Positions 1-10,763 of a DNA stretch of 64,000 nucleotides are shown in pieces (position 1 is the first letter of the stretch; every line of letters begins with the position of its first letter). This DNA comes from Lathyrus oleraceus (Eukaryota; Streptophyta; Magnoliopsida; Fabales; Fabaceae). A program made the position numbers and the translations under genes. The notes beneath the pieces are model-generated. The model worked only from the letters and a program-made list of their open reading frames with translations, made no database searches and was not told the DNA's origin. The stretch covers positions 364,353,877 to 364,417,876 of the forward strand of contig NC_066583.1 in the NCBI RefSeq assembly GCF_024323335.1, in the 5' to 3' direction.

Positions 1-322
1 TTTTCCCCACGGAGTGCGTTGGTGGTTTAGTCCCCAGCGAAATCCCCAAGTGGATCGGGTTTCATGGAGGTTCTCCCTGGTAAGGGTGGCCTATTTCCCA
101 ACAGCAGTGCTATTCCCCAGCAGGGTGGAGGTTGGAGTGTTAGTGGGTTCCTCAGCAGAGTGCCTCAAGCTCCCCAGGAGAGTCCCTCGAGGGGGATACT
201 TTTTATGCATGCATCATTTAGGAGATCATAGAATATTGCATAGTTAATTGCGTAGCATTTCCATAAATATGGAGCATTGCGCTAAAAAAAACCATGCATC
301 ATCATTGCAAGCATCAGCTAGT

Positions 323-668
323 CTCAAGCCGTGGTTACCGTTTGAGATTTGGTTTCGCCAGTGGGTGAAGATGCTACTCAAGTCGTGGTTACCGTTTGAG
401 AAGTGGTTTCGCTAGTTGGAAAATCAGCATCAGCATGGCAAGCATCGGTTACTCAAGTCGTGGTTACCGCCTGAGAATCGGTTTCGCCGGATGGTGAAGA
501 TGTTACTCCGAGGAGTTTAGCATCGTGGTGTTGGGTCAACCGTGTTCCCCAGTAGTGCGATACTGGAGGAAATTTCTGTCGTGCGAGATGGAGGTTGGAA
601 GATGTTACTCTGAGGAGTTCAGCATCATGACGTTGGAGCAATAATGTTCCCCAGTAGTGCGATATTGG
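323..668 (+). repeat. Short tandem-like repeats in element tail (TGGTTACC and CCCCAGTAGTGCGATA units)
   Basis: Three copies of a unit with TCAAG-CGTGGTTACCG followed by GTTTCGC start near 323, 378 and 453. Two copies of a 102 bp unit with GAGGAG, CAGCAT and CCCCAGTAGTGCGATA start near 510 and 612. The copies are diverged, so the arrays are old. Confidence 0.7.
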
Positions 669-774
669 AGTAAATTTTTCTATCAGACGGAGATGGAAAT
701 AAAGTCAAAGAACGTTACGCGATCAGCGCGAAAACACATTTCAATTGGAGAAATGGAAGTGTTGCGGCATTTTC

Positions 775-1385
775 TGGAGAATGGGGTTCAAATAGAGATT
801 GGAGTTGAAGATTATATTCGGGATGAGGTCCTTAGGATTGTCTTCTGATCATGTGTCACCTTAGACTTTGGCTGAGGCCAACAGAGGTTGTTATGGGTGT
901 CTTCTGAGGAAGAGATGCACATGTTACCTTCCTTTCGTGAAGGTGTACCCTCTGATATGTCGCCATCAGAGTGGTGTTTTGGTGTTATTTCCGACGTTGC
1001 CAGCGGAATTATCACAAGAAAGCGGAGAACGGGGTTCAAATGGAGAGAAGGAGATGTTGGGCATTTTCTGGAGAACGGGGTTCAAATGGAGAAAGGGAAG
1101 TGTTGCGGCATTTTCTGGAGAGCGGGGTTCAAATGGAGAAAGGGAGACACGGGGTGTTTTCTGGAGAACGGGGTTCACAATGGCGATCACAAGTTATCGT
1201 CAGGCGGCTAGGGTTCAATTGGAGAGCGGGGTTCATTGTTTGGCAAACAAGACTACTATGAAGGTGTCGGGGTTCAACTGCGGTGATCCGGGATCATCTG
1301 CACGAAAGAAAATATTTGTTCGGGGTTCAAGAAAAGCAAAAAAAAAGATTATCAATCAGAAAGTTCCGGGGTTCAAGAAAAAGTA
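775..1385 (+). repeat. Array of GGGGTTCAA units in element tail
   Basis: About ten copies of GGGGTTCAA, often extended to GGGGTTCAAATGGAGA, occur near 782, 1031, 1077, 1124, 1169, 1211, 1227, 1268, 1321 and 1367. The best-preserved copies are 46-47 bp apart and share TTTTCTGGAGA before the core. Frame changes between units explain the overlapping open frames in this area. Confidence 0.75.
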
Positions 1386-1386
1386 A

Positions 1387-1422
<36 letters not shown>
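1386..1422. repeat. (AAT)n microsatellite
   Basis: About twelve perfect AAT triplets lie between the GGGGTTCAA array and the rest of the tail. Confidence 0.95.
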
Positions 1423-1697
1423 CCCCAGCGGATGAGCGGTGTTCAGGCCATGGTTATTCCTGGGTTACCATTTATTTTGGTATCCAGGTCAACCATTTAT
1501 TTCGGTATTCAGGCCGACTTTCTCCGTACCAGACGGATTCTTCTTTTGAGATTGCTTCTTCGCTGATTCTGACAAGCATGGTTAGTTATTTTCCCATCAG
1601 AGTGCAAATTGTTCGTCTGTTCTTGGTATTCAATCACTCTTCACCATGGTCATCTGAAAGTCGAGGCTATTCATATCGACAGGTTCACAGTGGATTG

Positions 1698-1709
1698 AAT
1701 AGGGGCAGC
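1698..1709 (+). other. Polypurine tract of the first Tat/Ogre element
   Basis: AATAGGGGCAGC sits immediately before the LTR start TGTAACACC. The same tract precedes the LTR at 17650. This is the expected plus-strand priming site and fixes the LTR as the 3' copy. Confidence 0.8.
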
Positions 1710-4100
1710 TGTAACACCTCAAAATTTGCCCTCCTCTCTTGGGACTAGTTTTGCATATTGCATTTCATTATATAGGACATTAGGCATTACATCTTTGCAT
1801 ATCATGTGGAAACAATGAGCAAGTCCTCCTCCTAGGTCTTGCTCAGAAGATAAAGAGGTTAAAAGATTCAAGCTTGAGGGTCTCATGAATTGATTACTAA
1901 TCATCTGAGGTTTATGCTTCAATTAGGGTTTTTGGTTCCTCAAGGAGGTTGAGTATTATCTTGGTTGCAATGGTGCATCACCATCATCATGGTTTCATCA
2001 TCATCATCAAGGTTCATTATTCCTGATCAGATTCCTTGGGATTAGGGTTTTGACCTCTGGTCAACCCTAATTAGTTGCATTATACCAATCAGGGTTTTTC
2101 AAGGAGATGAGGTATTTTATGAGATGGGGATCATCATATGATTTTATTGAGCTTGTATAAGCTAGGGTTTCATTTTGGAGATATTTCACCAAGGGGTTGA
2201 GGCTCAAAATCGTCAGTGTATGTTCAAGTCATCTATTAACCATAAAAGTCAACTGTCAAGTCAACTGTTGGATTGGGAGGTGGGAAGTGATTAGAAATAC
2301 TTCATTCATGTTCAAACAAGTCTCATTTGACATTTCAAACATCAACTTTGAAGAAAATAAAGTCAGGACAAAACTTTCCAAAAATAGAAAGTGACTTGTA
2401 ATTTGAAATTGCCAAAAATGGAAAGGTTTTCAACTCAAGATTACATCATCAAGAAAGCTTCAAATGAAATTTTGTTGAACATGAAAGTTGTATACATTTC
2501 TCTCCCATTTCCAAAAAGTCCAAGATCATCAATTTCTCATGTGTGGTTAAGGAGATATGGTTCAAACTTGACAAAGGATGCATTGAACTTCAAATGGGCA
2601 TAACTTCTCAACCAAGAGTCCAAATCAAGTGGCTCTTTTTGCATTGTTCTTGTTTTAACCCCTAGTTTCCAAATTTGGCATTACATGACATGCATTACAT
2701 TCACATAAATATTTGGAAATTCACTTGATTTTTGGAGGGAAAAATGGAATTTGAATTTTGTACATCATTTGAGCATGTGACCATCACCATTGGCTCCAAA
2801 ACATCATTTGAAGTGAAATTAAGTGGAAATTCGTACCGTTCACCATGCATTTCCATGCATAAGGGTGAAAGCTCAATCTTGCAAAACACCTCCAAACTTA
2901 ATCCATTTTCATTAGCATTTGGTTTAGGTTAATTAAGCATGTTTAGCATAGCATATAAATAGCAAATCTCTAACTGTTTTTCACATTTTCCCAAGTTTAG
3001 ATCTAGAATCACAAAAATTCATCAAAATTCTCTCTCAAAATTTCTCCAAATTTCTTCACATAACTTCACATTCTCTTGATCAATTCATCATTTGATAGCA
3101 TCATGGAGCAAGATTGAAGCTAGATCCAAGAGAATTCGTGCACTTTGTTCATGCTTGAAGCTATGGAAGCAACAATGGTGAAATCCAATTCTGGTTGAAT
3201 CAAGAGCAATTGAACCTCAAGATCCCTTCCAAACACTTGCACAAGCATTCTAGAAGACACTTGGAGCATTGCAAGGCCATAATTCGTCCAATTCCAATTC
3301 TGCACTTCAAGAGGTCACAAATTCGATCTCTCTAATTCTTAAAATTGTTAGGATATACTTGTAGATCTTGTTGTTGTGGTGATTCTGAGCTTTGAACCAC
3401 TAAAATCCATGCAATATTCATTAAGTTATAGATGATTAAAGTTTGGTGCATGAAAATTGATTTACTCGATTCTATGTGTATGTGATGATTCATGTTTAAA
3501 TGTCCATTGATCTTGAATCTCCTTTGAATATGCTGCATAATGATGTCCTTAATTGAGAAAACTGGAGAATTTGTTCTTGATCATGAAGATGCATAGCACT
3601 GTACAGTGCATGCGCGCGAAGAAGATGAACTGCAGAACTTTTGGCAACGGTTTTGATTCGTTTTGGCAACAGAAATCCGTTCCTCACGTGTTTGGTTAGG
3701 GCTGCGTTTTGATTGGTCATGAGAAATCCCATGCAGCGCTCTGATTGGCTCACGCTAGCGTTTAATGAAACGTTGCGTTTAGCAGCCTGGCGCGCAATCT
3801 CCATTTTGAAATCGTCCAAGGTTCGATCCTCCGTGTTGGCTTTTGTTTACATGCTTCATCCATTTTCACCTTTATTCCATGCATGTTCCATATTTCATTT
3901 TTTAAATTTTTCTTCACATTTGAAAATTCATAACAAATTAAATAATGATCCAAAAAATATGTGGTTTTTTGCATTGTGTCCCATTTCTTGTCTAGTATTT
4001 TTTTATGATTAATTAATAAATTGTGCATGGTTGGAAAATAATTGGTGCTAGGGTTTGTGTATATATGTCCATTTTGTACATTTCCTTGCCATATCCTTTG

Positions 4101-4810
4101 TGAAATGCTGGTTGTTGATCCAATACTCATGAAATTTGACATGTTGAAACTAGACATATTGCTGGACATTTTGGTGTTGAGTTTGCATTTTTATCAATTG
4201 CCATTGCTGATTTATGATTTTTCTAAGTTAGGTGTGACAATTTGTGTCACACCTTTGATTGTTCATCTTGATTGATTAATTTGCCATGCCAAATGAATTC
4301 CAAATGTCCTGATTTTTTGTATGATGCTTGATATGGATGTTGTGATTGCTCATGAATTTTCTTGGAATGTTTGGAATCATTTCTGATTTAATTGAGATTT
4401 TTCATTCTGGATGGTCACATTTGAACTTTTGAATTGCATTGAATTTCATTCTTTTGTGAAATGCTTGTTCCTTATCCAATGAATGTGAAACTTTGCACAG
4501 TATTTCTAGACATGCTAAGTGTTGTTTTGGCTTTGGTTTGAGGTCTTTACTAATTACCATTTCTGTTTTAGGCCTATGCTAAGTTGGTGTGACATTTTGT
4601 GTCACATATGTGCTTGATTGTGCTTGCCTTGGCTTATGCAATTTGATTACCATGCCTAATGTTGTCCAAATGCTCTAATTTTTTGTGTGATGATCATGTT
4701 GTATGTTCTGTTTACCCATGAATTTTGCCAAAATTATTTGAATCATTTTTGAATTATTGTGCATTTGTTCATTCTGATGTCACAATGTGGTCACAATTTG
4801 CATACCTTGC
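4101..4810 (+). repeat. 355 bp tandem duplication inside the LTR
   Basis: The unit beginning GTGAAATGCT occurs at 4101 and again at 4456, about 355 bp apart. Both units contain the hairpin arm GGTGTGAC, the unit centre TTTTTTGT-TGATG and CATTCTG. Divergence between the copies is clear by eye. Confidence 0.7.
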
Positions 4811-5940
4811 CATATTTGGTTCATGAAATGGATTTGGTAATTGATATTGATATGGGACTTTTTGGATTGTGTTCTTGATTGATTGAGGTTGATTCATGTT
4901 AAATTTCATGTTCTGTTTTGGATTTTTTTCTCCATCTTTGACCCTAGGCTTTGACCTAGTGGTTGGTTGCTTATGTTTGAGCTTTGATTTCAGGTTGAGC
5001 ACTCAAGTTCCATAGTTGTTGATGCTCTATCACTTGAGCATTTGATGCTTGCTTTTTGACTACTAATCTTGTGTGTTTTTTAGGGTTGTTAACTCATTTG
5101 AGTTTGACTTGTTGGCTTATGCCTTTGCTCATTGGGTTTGACTGTTTGATATTCATGATTGTCTGTTTGTCTGTACAGTTGAACTGATTTGTTTGATGTT
5201 TCCACAGGTACATAAGTTGCTTAAGTTCATTTTGAACTTGCTTTTGCTTGGTTGCTTAACCATTGAGGTATAACTCTCTGACTTCATGTAGTCTGGAAGA
5301 CCTGTCCTGTTACGTGGGCAGGCACCTGTCTGAAGCCCTCCTTAAGAGGCAATGCTTGTGAATGTTTATTTTTGTGCCAAGCAGGAAAAGTCCTTTGATA
5401 AGGCAATTGGCAGATAAAAGAGATGTGCAATCCATCTCCTGCTATTCAGTGTGTTATCCACTTTGCTCACATACCCTGTGTTGATGCATTGTGGATATTA
5501 ACCCAAGATCTTTGTTGTGTCAGTCATATGTGGAGAAGAGTTCCAACTTTCTGAACTCCCACTTTCATTTGTCTGAAGCTCTCCCAGGCCAGGGATAAGA
5601 GCTGTGAGGTCTTATCCTCACTTCCCATTTCATCTGCTTCACCCTAACTCTCAATGTTAGGGTTAAGAGCTAACTACACCCGATTCCAGTTGGCTTGTGT
5701 TTCACAGCCTAACCTTGTATGAGCCCATATTGTTTGCATATAGTGTGTGTGCTTGCTTTTTGTGCTTGTATGATTTTGCATGTGCTGTTTAGGATAGCTT
5801 GCTGCCTGTGCAAGTTAGATAGAAACCTCAACCTAGGACCATTGTGGATTGCATGATAACTATTAGGCTCGAGTCAGTCTCCCTTCTAGTTTGTCATTTC
5901 CCAGTCTCTGGTTAGGAGAAAGTTTCTCCCCTGTTAAGGA

Positions 5941-5985
5941 GAACTACGTTGCCCTGATCCTCATACCAGATGAGGTACGTAGGCA
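5941..5985 (+). promoter_or_regulatory. LTR hairpin motif, copy 1
   Basis: GAACTACGT opens and ACGTAGGCA closes the motif. The outer stem is CTACGT/ACGTAG. The inner stem is CCTCAT/ATGAGG around a five-base loop. Function is unknown; its place in the LTR 3' third suggests an RNA-level role. Confidence 0.6.
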
Positions 5986-6135
5986 GGAGATCGTACGAGA
6001 TCTCTCCGGGCACCCTTTTCCTTTTTTATGTGTGTTTGCTTGACAGCTAGCAGGCTCGAGTACCAGACTCCCTGTTAGCCTGTTTGTTCAACTTCTTTGT
6101 TGCTTTTGACGACTCAGCGTCCGGTTAACCTCTTG

Positions 6136-6312
6136 TTTGTGTGGAGTCTGACGTAAGTCCAGCGATTGGCATTCGGTTTCTTGTGTGTGGTTTGTTTGTG
6201 TGGAGTCTGACGTAAGTCCAGCGATTGGCAGTCGGTTTCCTGTGTGTGGTTTATTTGTGTGGAATCTGACGTAAGTCCAGCGATTGGCAGTCTGTTTCCT
6301 GTGTACTTTTGT
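6136..6312 (+). repeat. 59 bp x 3 tandem repeat with TGACGTAAGT
   Basis: Three copies start at 6136, 6195 and 6254, exactly 59 bp apart and nearly identical. Each carries TCTGACGTAAGTCCAGCG. TGACGTAAG is the core of as-1-type TGA/bZIP sites of plant enhancers; GTAAGT also fits a splice donor. Either role is inference. The array lies between the two LTR hairpin motifs. Confidence 0.85.
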
Positions 6313-6329
6313 TTCGGCGTGCGTGAGCC

Positions 6330-6375
6330 GAACTACGGTAGCTCTGATTCTCATTCCAGATGAGATACGTAGGCA
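6330..6375 (+). promoter_or_regulatory. LTR hairpin motif, copy 2
   Basis: Outer stem CTACG/CGTAG, inner stem TCTCAT/ATGAGA with loop TCCAG. Compared with copy 1, the first inner pair is changed from C-G to T-A on both sides. Confidence 0.6.
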
Positions 6376-6699
6376 TAGGATGCAATGTCCTAGCGAGCCC
6401 GTTTCCCCTTTTTCCCACCTGTGTTGCTTCCGGTGTGTGTGTGCATTCTTTTGAGCAGTGTTTAGCAACCTTTCTTCTATTCTTTTGAGCGTGGATCCCG
6501 TCGAGTACGAAGGATGCGTAGGGGTGCTAATACCTTCCCTTCGCATAACCGACTCCCGATCCCATCTCTCTTTGGTCGCGAGACCATGTCTTTTCCAGGT
6601 TTACTTCGAGCGTTTCCTTTCCCTCTTTGGGATAAATAACGCATGGTGGCGGCTCTGTTTGTTTTGTTTTTTGCCCGCCGGTTGTTTTTCGCGGATGCA

Positions 6700-7241
6700 C
6701 CATTGAGGAAACTCAAATAAGCTCAAATGTGCATGAAATGATGAATGAAAGAAATTCCCTTGATTGTATTTGATCATGGGTTGAGGTTGCTTCATGAGTA
6801 AGGCACAATTGATGCACAGATGAATTAGGGTTTCCTTGGGAAACAATCCTCAAGCCCTTTGGTTTGATTTGATCAAAATGACAAATTGAGATACTTGGGA
6901 GGCATATATGATGATTGAGAGATTTGTGAACCATTGTCATGCTTGCTTTCACCTTCACCTGGCCATATCAATGAGTATGGGGGCTATCTAGGAGCCTTGG
7001 ATCTTATGATTGCTCAAGCTACAAAACAAAAAATGTTAGTGACATATTTTTGTGCTTTAGGTTAGTAAACAAAGGAAGAAAAGCAATAATATACAATTCA
7101 AGCATGCTTGGTGATCTCAAACCAACTCACACAAGTTCCCACCCTAGGGTTAGGAGCCAAGATGCTAGGTCCTTGAGGCAAGTGAAAAATGCAATGATAT
7201 GATGCCATGAGGGATCTTAGGATAAAAATTGGGGTATTACA
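6700..7241 (-). mobile_element. Truncated 3' LTR of the minus-strand Tat/Ogre element
   Basis: On the minus strand the LTR starts TGTAATACCCCAATTTT at 7241 and continues with CTAAGATCCCTCATG, matching the start of the LTR at 17650. It stops at about 6700 where the plus-strand LTR ends, so roughly 90 percent of the LTR is missing here. The usual AATAGGGGCAGC tract is absent on the internal side; the tail repeat abuts the LTR directly, which points to a small deletion. Confidence 0.75.
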
Positions 7242-8937
7242 CATATCAAGGATAAACTCAAAGCGGGGGAAGAAAATATCTGTCACCGGTTAGGATGAAC
7301 ATATCAAGGATATACTTTCCTTGGGAAACATGAAAATGAATCCGCTGGGGAGAGAAAGGTTACTTTTGTCGGGTATTGGACAAAAAGTAACAAACTTCAA
7401 ACTAAGAAGGATATTACCAGTTACTGGGTAATAAACTCTCAGAGGACCAAAAGCATCTTTCTAGGTAAGATCTAGAAAGAAAGGGTCAATCAAGACTCAA
7501 CCCAATGAGGATATAACTCAAGGGGAATGGTTCTTTCTAGATAATCAACTGGGGAGGAAGCTGAAATAACCATCATCCACGAGAACATAACTCAGTGGGG
7601 AAAGGATAAAGGTTAAAGTCTTTCTTGCTTATGGGGCTGACAGTCTACAATTGAAAAGAGGACAGACTCACCAAACCTGTATGGGGATAAAGTACCACTA
7701 TAACAGAGAATAAGAATCACAAGAATGAGTCAACAGGTGCAATGATGCAATAATGAAATTATGAGTGTATATGTATATGTATATGTGTATATGATGATTA
7801 TGCTGACAAAACGATCTCAGAGGATACAAGGATGTTGCAGATTTGAATCATCGATACAATTCTCGGTTAATCCTCAAAAGAGGGAAACAACTGCTGGAGA
7901 AGAGAGATCAACATCCCAAAGGCTCAATCCTAGGTGGGGAAGTGAAGAGGGGATCTGCTGAGGTAACTGCTACAAACTTTGCGGGGAATTTTAGGTCAAC
8001 ACCACATCAAATGGGAGACAACCCTATAGGGGATAAACACAAATAGCTGCTCAGAAACCAGAAGGAAACTCTGACTGAGAGCAAATCTGATTGCGAATAA
8101 CGGGGAAACCAAAGTCCTGCTGAAACCATGCGAACTGCTGTAACGAAATGTCTGCATTCTGCTGAAGAACAAATATAAACTCGGCTAGGGAATAAACACC
8201 AACTCAGTTGGGGACAACAGAGAACTAACCGCCTGGAGAAATCAACAAAGATCGGGTGCTGAACAATAATGTCGGGGATGAAAGAGAAATCGTGCCTATT
8301 GCTTAGGGAGAACCAATGATGTTCCACACATAGGGCTTACTACTTTCGAACCACTGTTGATATTCTTTTTTAATGAAATCGATTGCTTAAAATTAATTCT
8401 CTTATATGTTTAAGAAAATATGATTTTGATTAAAAATTTAATTTTCAAAATGATCATAATAAAATTTAAAACTATTTGGGTGAATTAAATAAGAGTAGAA
8501 ACAATTGGATTAAAGCTCAACTTTATTTAATAGAACGGTAGTCCGTCAATGAAAAGACTCCATAGATCTTTACAAAGTTGAAAATGGTAATTTACATGGA
8601 AAAGGGTTACATTAAATACAATGATCAGTAATCCTTCTACCAACTCCTGATATCCACTATGCTCTTGACCGCTACTGGGACGAAATAATCAAAACCGACT
8701 ATTGTGCTCAAGAACGCCTTCAAAATGGAAGATCAACAAGATGCCGTTACTTTCCATAATCCCTAATTTTTGCATAAATTGCCCCAAGGTGGGGTACTCA
8801 ATTTATCGGGATAATTCTTTCTGTTTTATGTCTAATTTTTTCCTAGACCGCCCTTTTGGGTTTTCAATCCACCGAGACGCTTTTTTTGCCTAAGCCACCC
8901 TTTCAGGTTTTCAACTTAGCGAGTTATTCTTTTCTTT
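7242..8937 (-). mobile_element. 3' tail of the minus-strand Tat/Ogre element
   Basis: This is untranslated sequence between the integrase end and the LTR. Near 7242-7460 it contains two copies of the CCTTGATATGTTCA motif and one of TACCCAGTAACTGGTA (read on the minus strand), the same motifs that form a large array at 16212-17170. The rest has phrases such as TGGGGATAAAG but no protein domain. Open frames here are short and unsupported. Confidence 0.65.
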
Positions 8938-10154
8938 TTAGGCGAAGTATTTCTTGATTGCATCCGTGTTCACAGGACGCGTGAACTCTTCACCATCCAT
9001 AGTTATAAGAACCAAAGCACCGCCTGAAAAGGCTCTCATAACAACATACGGGCCTTCATAATTAGGAGTCCATTTTCCCCTAGAATCTGGTTTGAAAGAC
9101 AGAACCTTCTTGAGCACAAGGTCACCTTCTCTAAACACGCGAGGCCTGACCTTCTTGTCAAAAGCTTTCTTCATTCTCTGCTGATATAAGTGACCATGAC
9201 ACATGGCAGTCAATCTCTTCTCTTCAATCGAATTCAGCTGGTCATACCTAGTCTGACACCATTTAGCCTCAGTCAACTTGGCTTCCATCAGCACACGCAA
9301 TGATGGGATCTCAACCTCTACGGGGAGCATAACTTCCATGCCATATACAAGAGAGAAAGGGGTTAATCCTGATGAAGTGCGGATGGATGTACGATACCCG
9401 TGCAAAGCAAATGGGAGCATCTCATGCCAATCCTTGTACGTTACAACCATCTTCTGAATAATCCTCTTGATATTATTATTTGCAGCTTCAACAACCCCAT
9501 TCATCTTAGGTCTATAGGGAGAAGAATTATGATGTGCAATCTTGAAGTCCTTGCAAAGAGCTTCCACCATATTGTTATTCAAGTTTGATCCATTATCAGT
9601 AATGATCTTACTTGGCACACCATAACGGCATATAATCTGATTCTTGATAAACCTTACAATAACTTACTTGGTTACATTCGCATACGATGCCACTTCAACC
9701 CACTTTGTGAAGTAGTCAATAGCTACCAAAATGAGACGATGTCAATTCGAAGCTTTGGGCTCAATCATGCCAATCATATCAATTCCCCACATGGAGAATG
9801 GGCCATGGGGAGGAAATGACATTCAACAGTGTCGGGGGAACGTGAATCTTATTTGCATATATTTGACATTTGTGGCATTTCTTCACAAACTTGCAACAGT
9901 CAGATTCCATTATCAGCCAATAGTAACCTGCTCGCAACATCTTCTTTGCCATTGCATGTCCATTGGAATGAGTACCAAAGGAACCTTCGTGGACTTCAGT
10001 CATCAACAGGTATACTTCGTGTCTACCCACACATCTGAGAAAAACCATCGAAGTTTCACTTGTAAAACACATCACCATTCAGGTAGAAATTGTCGGCTAA
10101 TCTTCTCAAAGTCTTCTTATCTTTCAGAGATGCCCCAGGTGGGTAAATCTGACT
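8938..10154 (-). pseudogene. Integrase of the minus-strand Tat/Ogre element, broken
   Basis: The minus strand encodes the N-terminal zinc region (HEGSFGTHSNGH, then CHKCQ) near 10000-9830, then loses frame around 9790-9620 where the first catalytic aspartate region lies. The frame recovers with SKIITDNGSN, NGVVEAANNN and VEIPSLRVLMEAKL. The C-terminal part (REGDLVLKKV, GKWTPNYEGPYVV) is present to a stop at 8938, giving the longest clean piece (226 aa). The second aspartate (TDNG) and the glutamate (VVEAA) are seen. Family: retroviral-type integrase of Ty3-gypsy elements. It is inactive because of stops and a frameshift. Confidence 0.85.
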
Positions 10155-10760
10155 TTAGAGAAAACACTTTATATCAAAATACCACGACTTTTTGTCTTTG
10201 ATCTCTTCAACAGCGAACACATGAGCTGGCCTATCAAGACGCATCACAGTCAAATTGGGAACCTTATTCCAATATTTTACCATGATCATTGAAGCCAATG
10301 TTGCTAGAGCATCTGCCATCTGGTTCTCATCTCGAGGGATGTGATGAAATTCGACCTTTGTAAAGAAAGTCGAAATCCTCCTCGCATAATATTTATATGG
10401 TATCAAACCGGGTTGATTCGTCTCCCATTCACCTTTGATTTGATTCACGACCAAAGCTGAATGTCCATAGACGTCTAAATACTTGATTATAAGATCAACG
10501 ACCTCTTCAAGCCCCATAATGTAAGCTTCATATTCTTCCATATTATTTGTACACTTGAAATTCAATATGGCTATAAATGGAAAATGCGTGCCTTGGGGAG
10601 TAATGATTATTGCCCCAATGCCATTACCATACTGATTAACAGCTCCATTAAATACCATGCCCCAACGGGAACCAGGTTCTGGCCATTCTTCAAGCAATGG
10701 TTCATCACAAACTTTCATTTTCAAGTACAAGATCTCTTCATCAGGAAAATCATATTGCAC
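10155..10760 (-). pseudogene. Second RNase H domain (aRNase H) of Tat/Ogre element
   Basis: A 201-residue open stretch on the minus strand begins with EEILYLKMK and contains RWGMVFNGAVNQYGNGIG, NMEEYEAYIMGLEE, YGHSALVVNQIKGEW and DENQMADALATLASM. This is the additional RNase H domain found in Tat-lineage elements downstream of the RT-linked RNase H. Two acidic residues expected in the active site are changed: FDG is FNG and GDS is GHS, whereas the plus-strand copy at 14119-15897 has both. The frame has been kept but the enzyme would be dead. Confidence 0.85.
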
Positions 10761-10763
10761 TGA

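Larger units (their letters stand above)
1..1709 (+). mobile_element. 3' untranslated tail of a Tat/Ogre-like Ty3-gypsy element
   Basis: This stretch lies directly upstream of a polypurine tract and a long LTR, so it is the region between integrase and the 3' LTR. I see no retroelement protein domain in it. It consists of several families of short degenerate repeats. The open frames here (for example 868-1386) change frame with the repeats and look like by-products. The 5' part of the element lies outside the window. Tat/Ogre elements are known for long, repeat-rich tails of this kind. The assignment rests on position and on the LTR, not on coding sequence. Confidence 0.6.
1710..6699 (+). mobile_element. 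3' LTR of a Tat/Ogre-like Ty3-gypsy element (about 5.0 kb)
   Basis: The LTR starts with TGTAACACC after the polypurine tract and ends near GCGGATGCA. Its length fits the unusually long LTRs of Ogre-type elements. Near the 3' end it carries the family signature also seen in the other LTRs of this window: two copies of the GAACTACG...TACGTAGGCA hairpin, then GGGTGCTAATACCTTCCC and GGTGGCGGCTCTG. The exact last base is uncertain by a few positions. There is no gene inside; all open frames here are short and without recognisable domains. It abuts a minus-strand LTR fragment, which suggests insertion into that older element. Confidence 0.8.

Noticed and set aside
868..1386. 172-codon open frame
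   Set aside because: It runs over GGGGTTCAA repeats; neighbouring frames are open too, and there is no domain.
9731..10201. 156-codon plus-strand frame
   Set aside because: It is the antisense shadow of the integrase zinc region.
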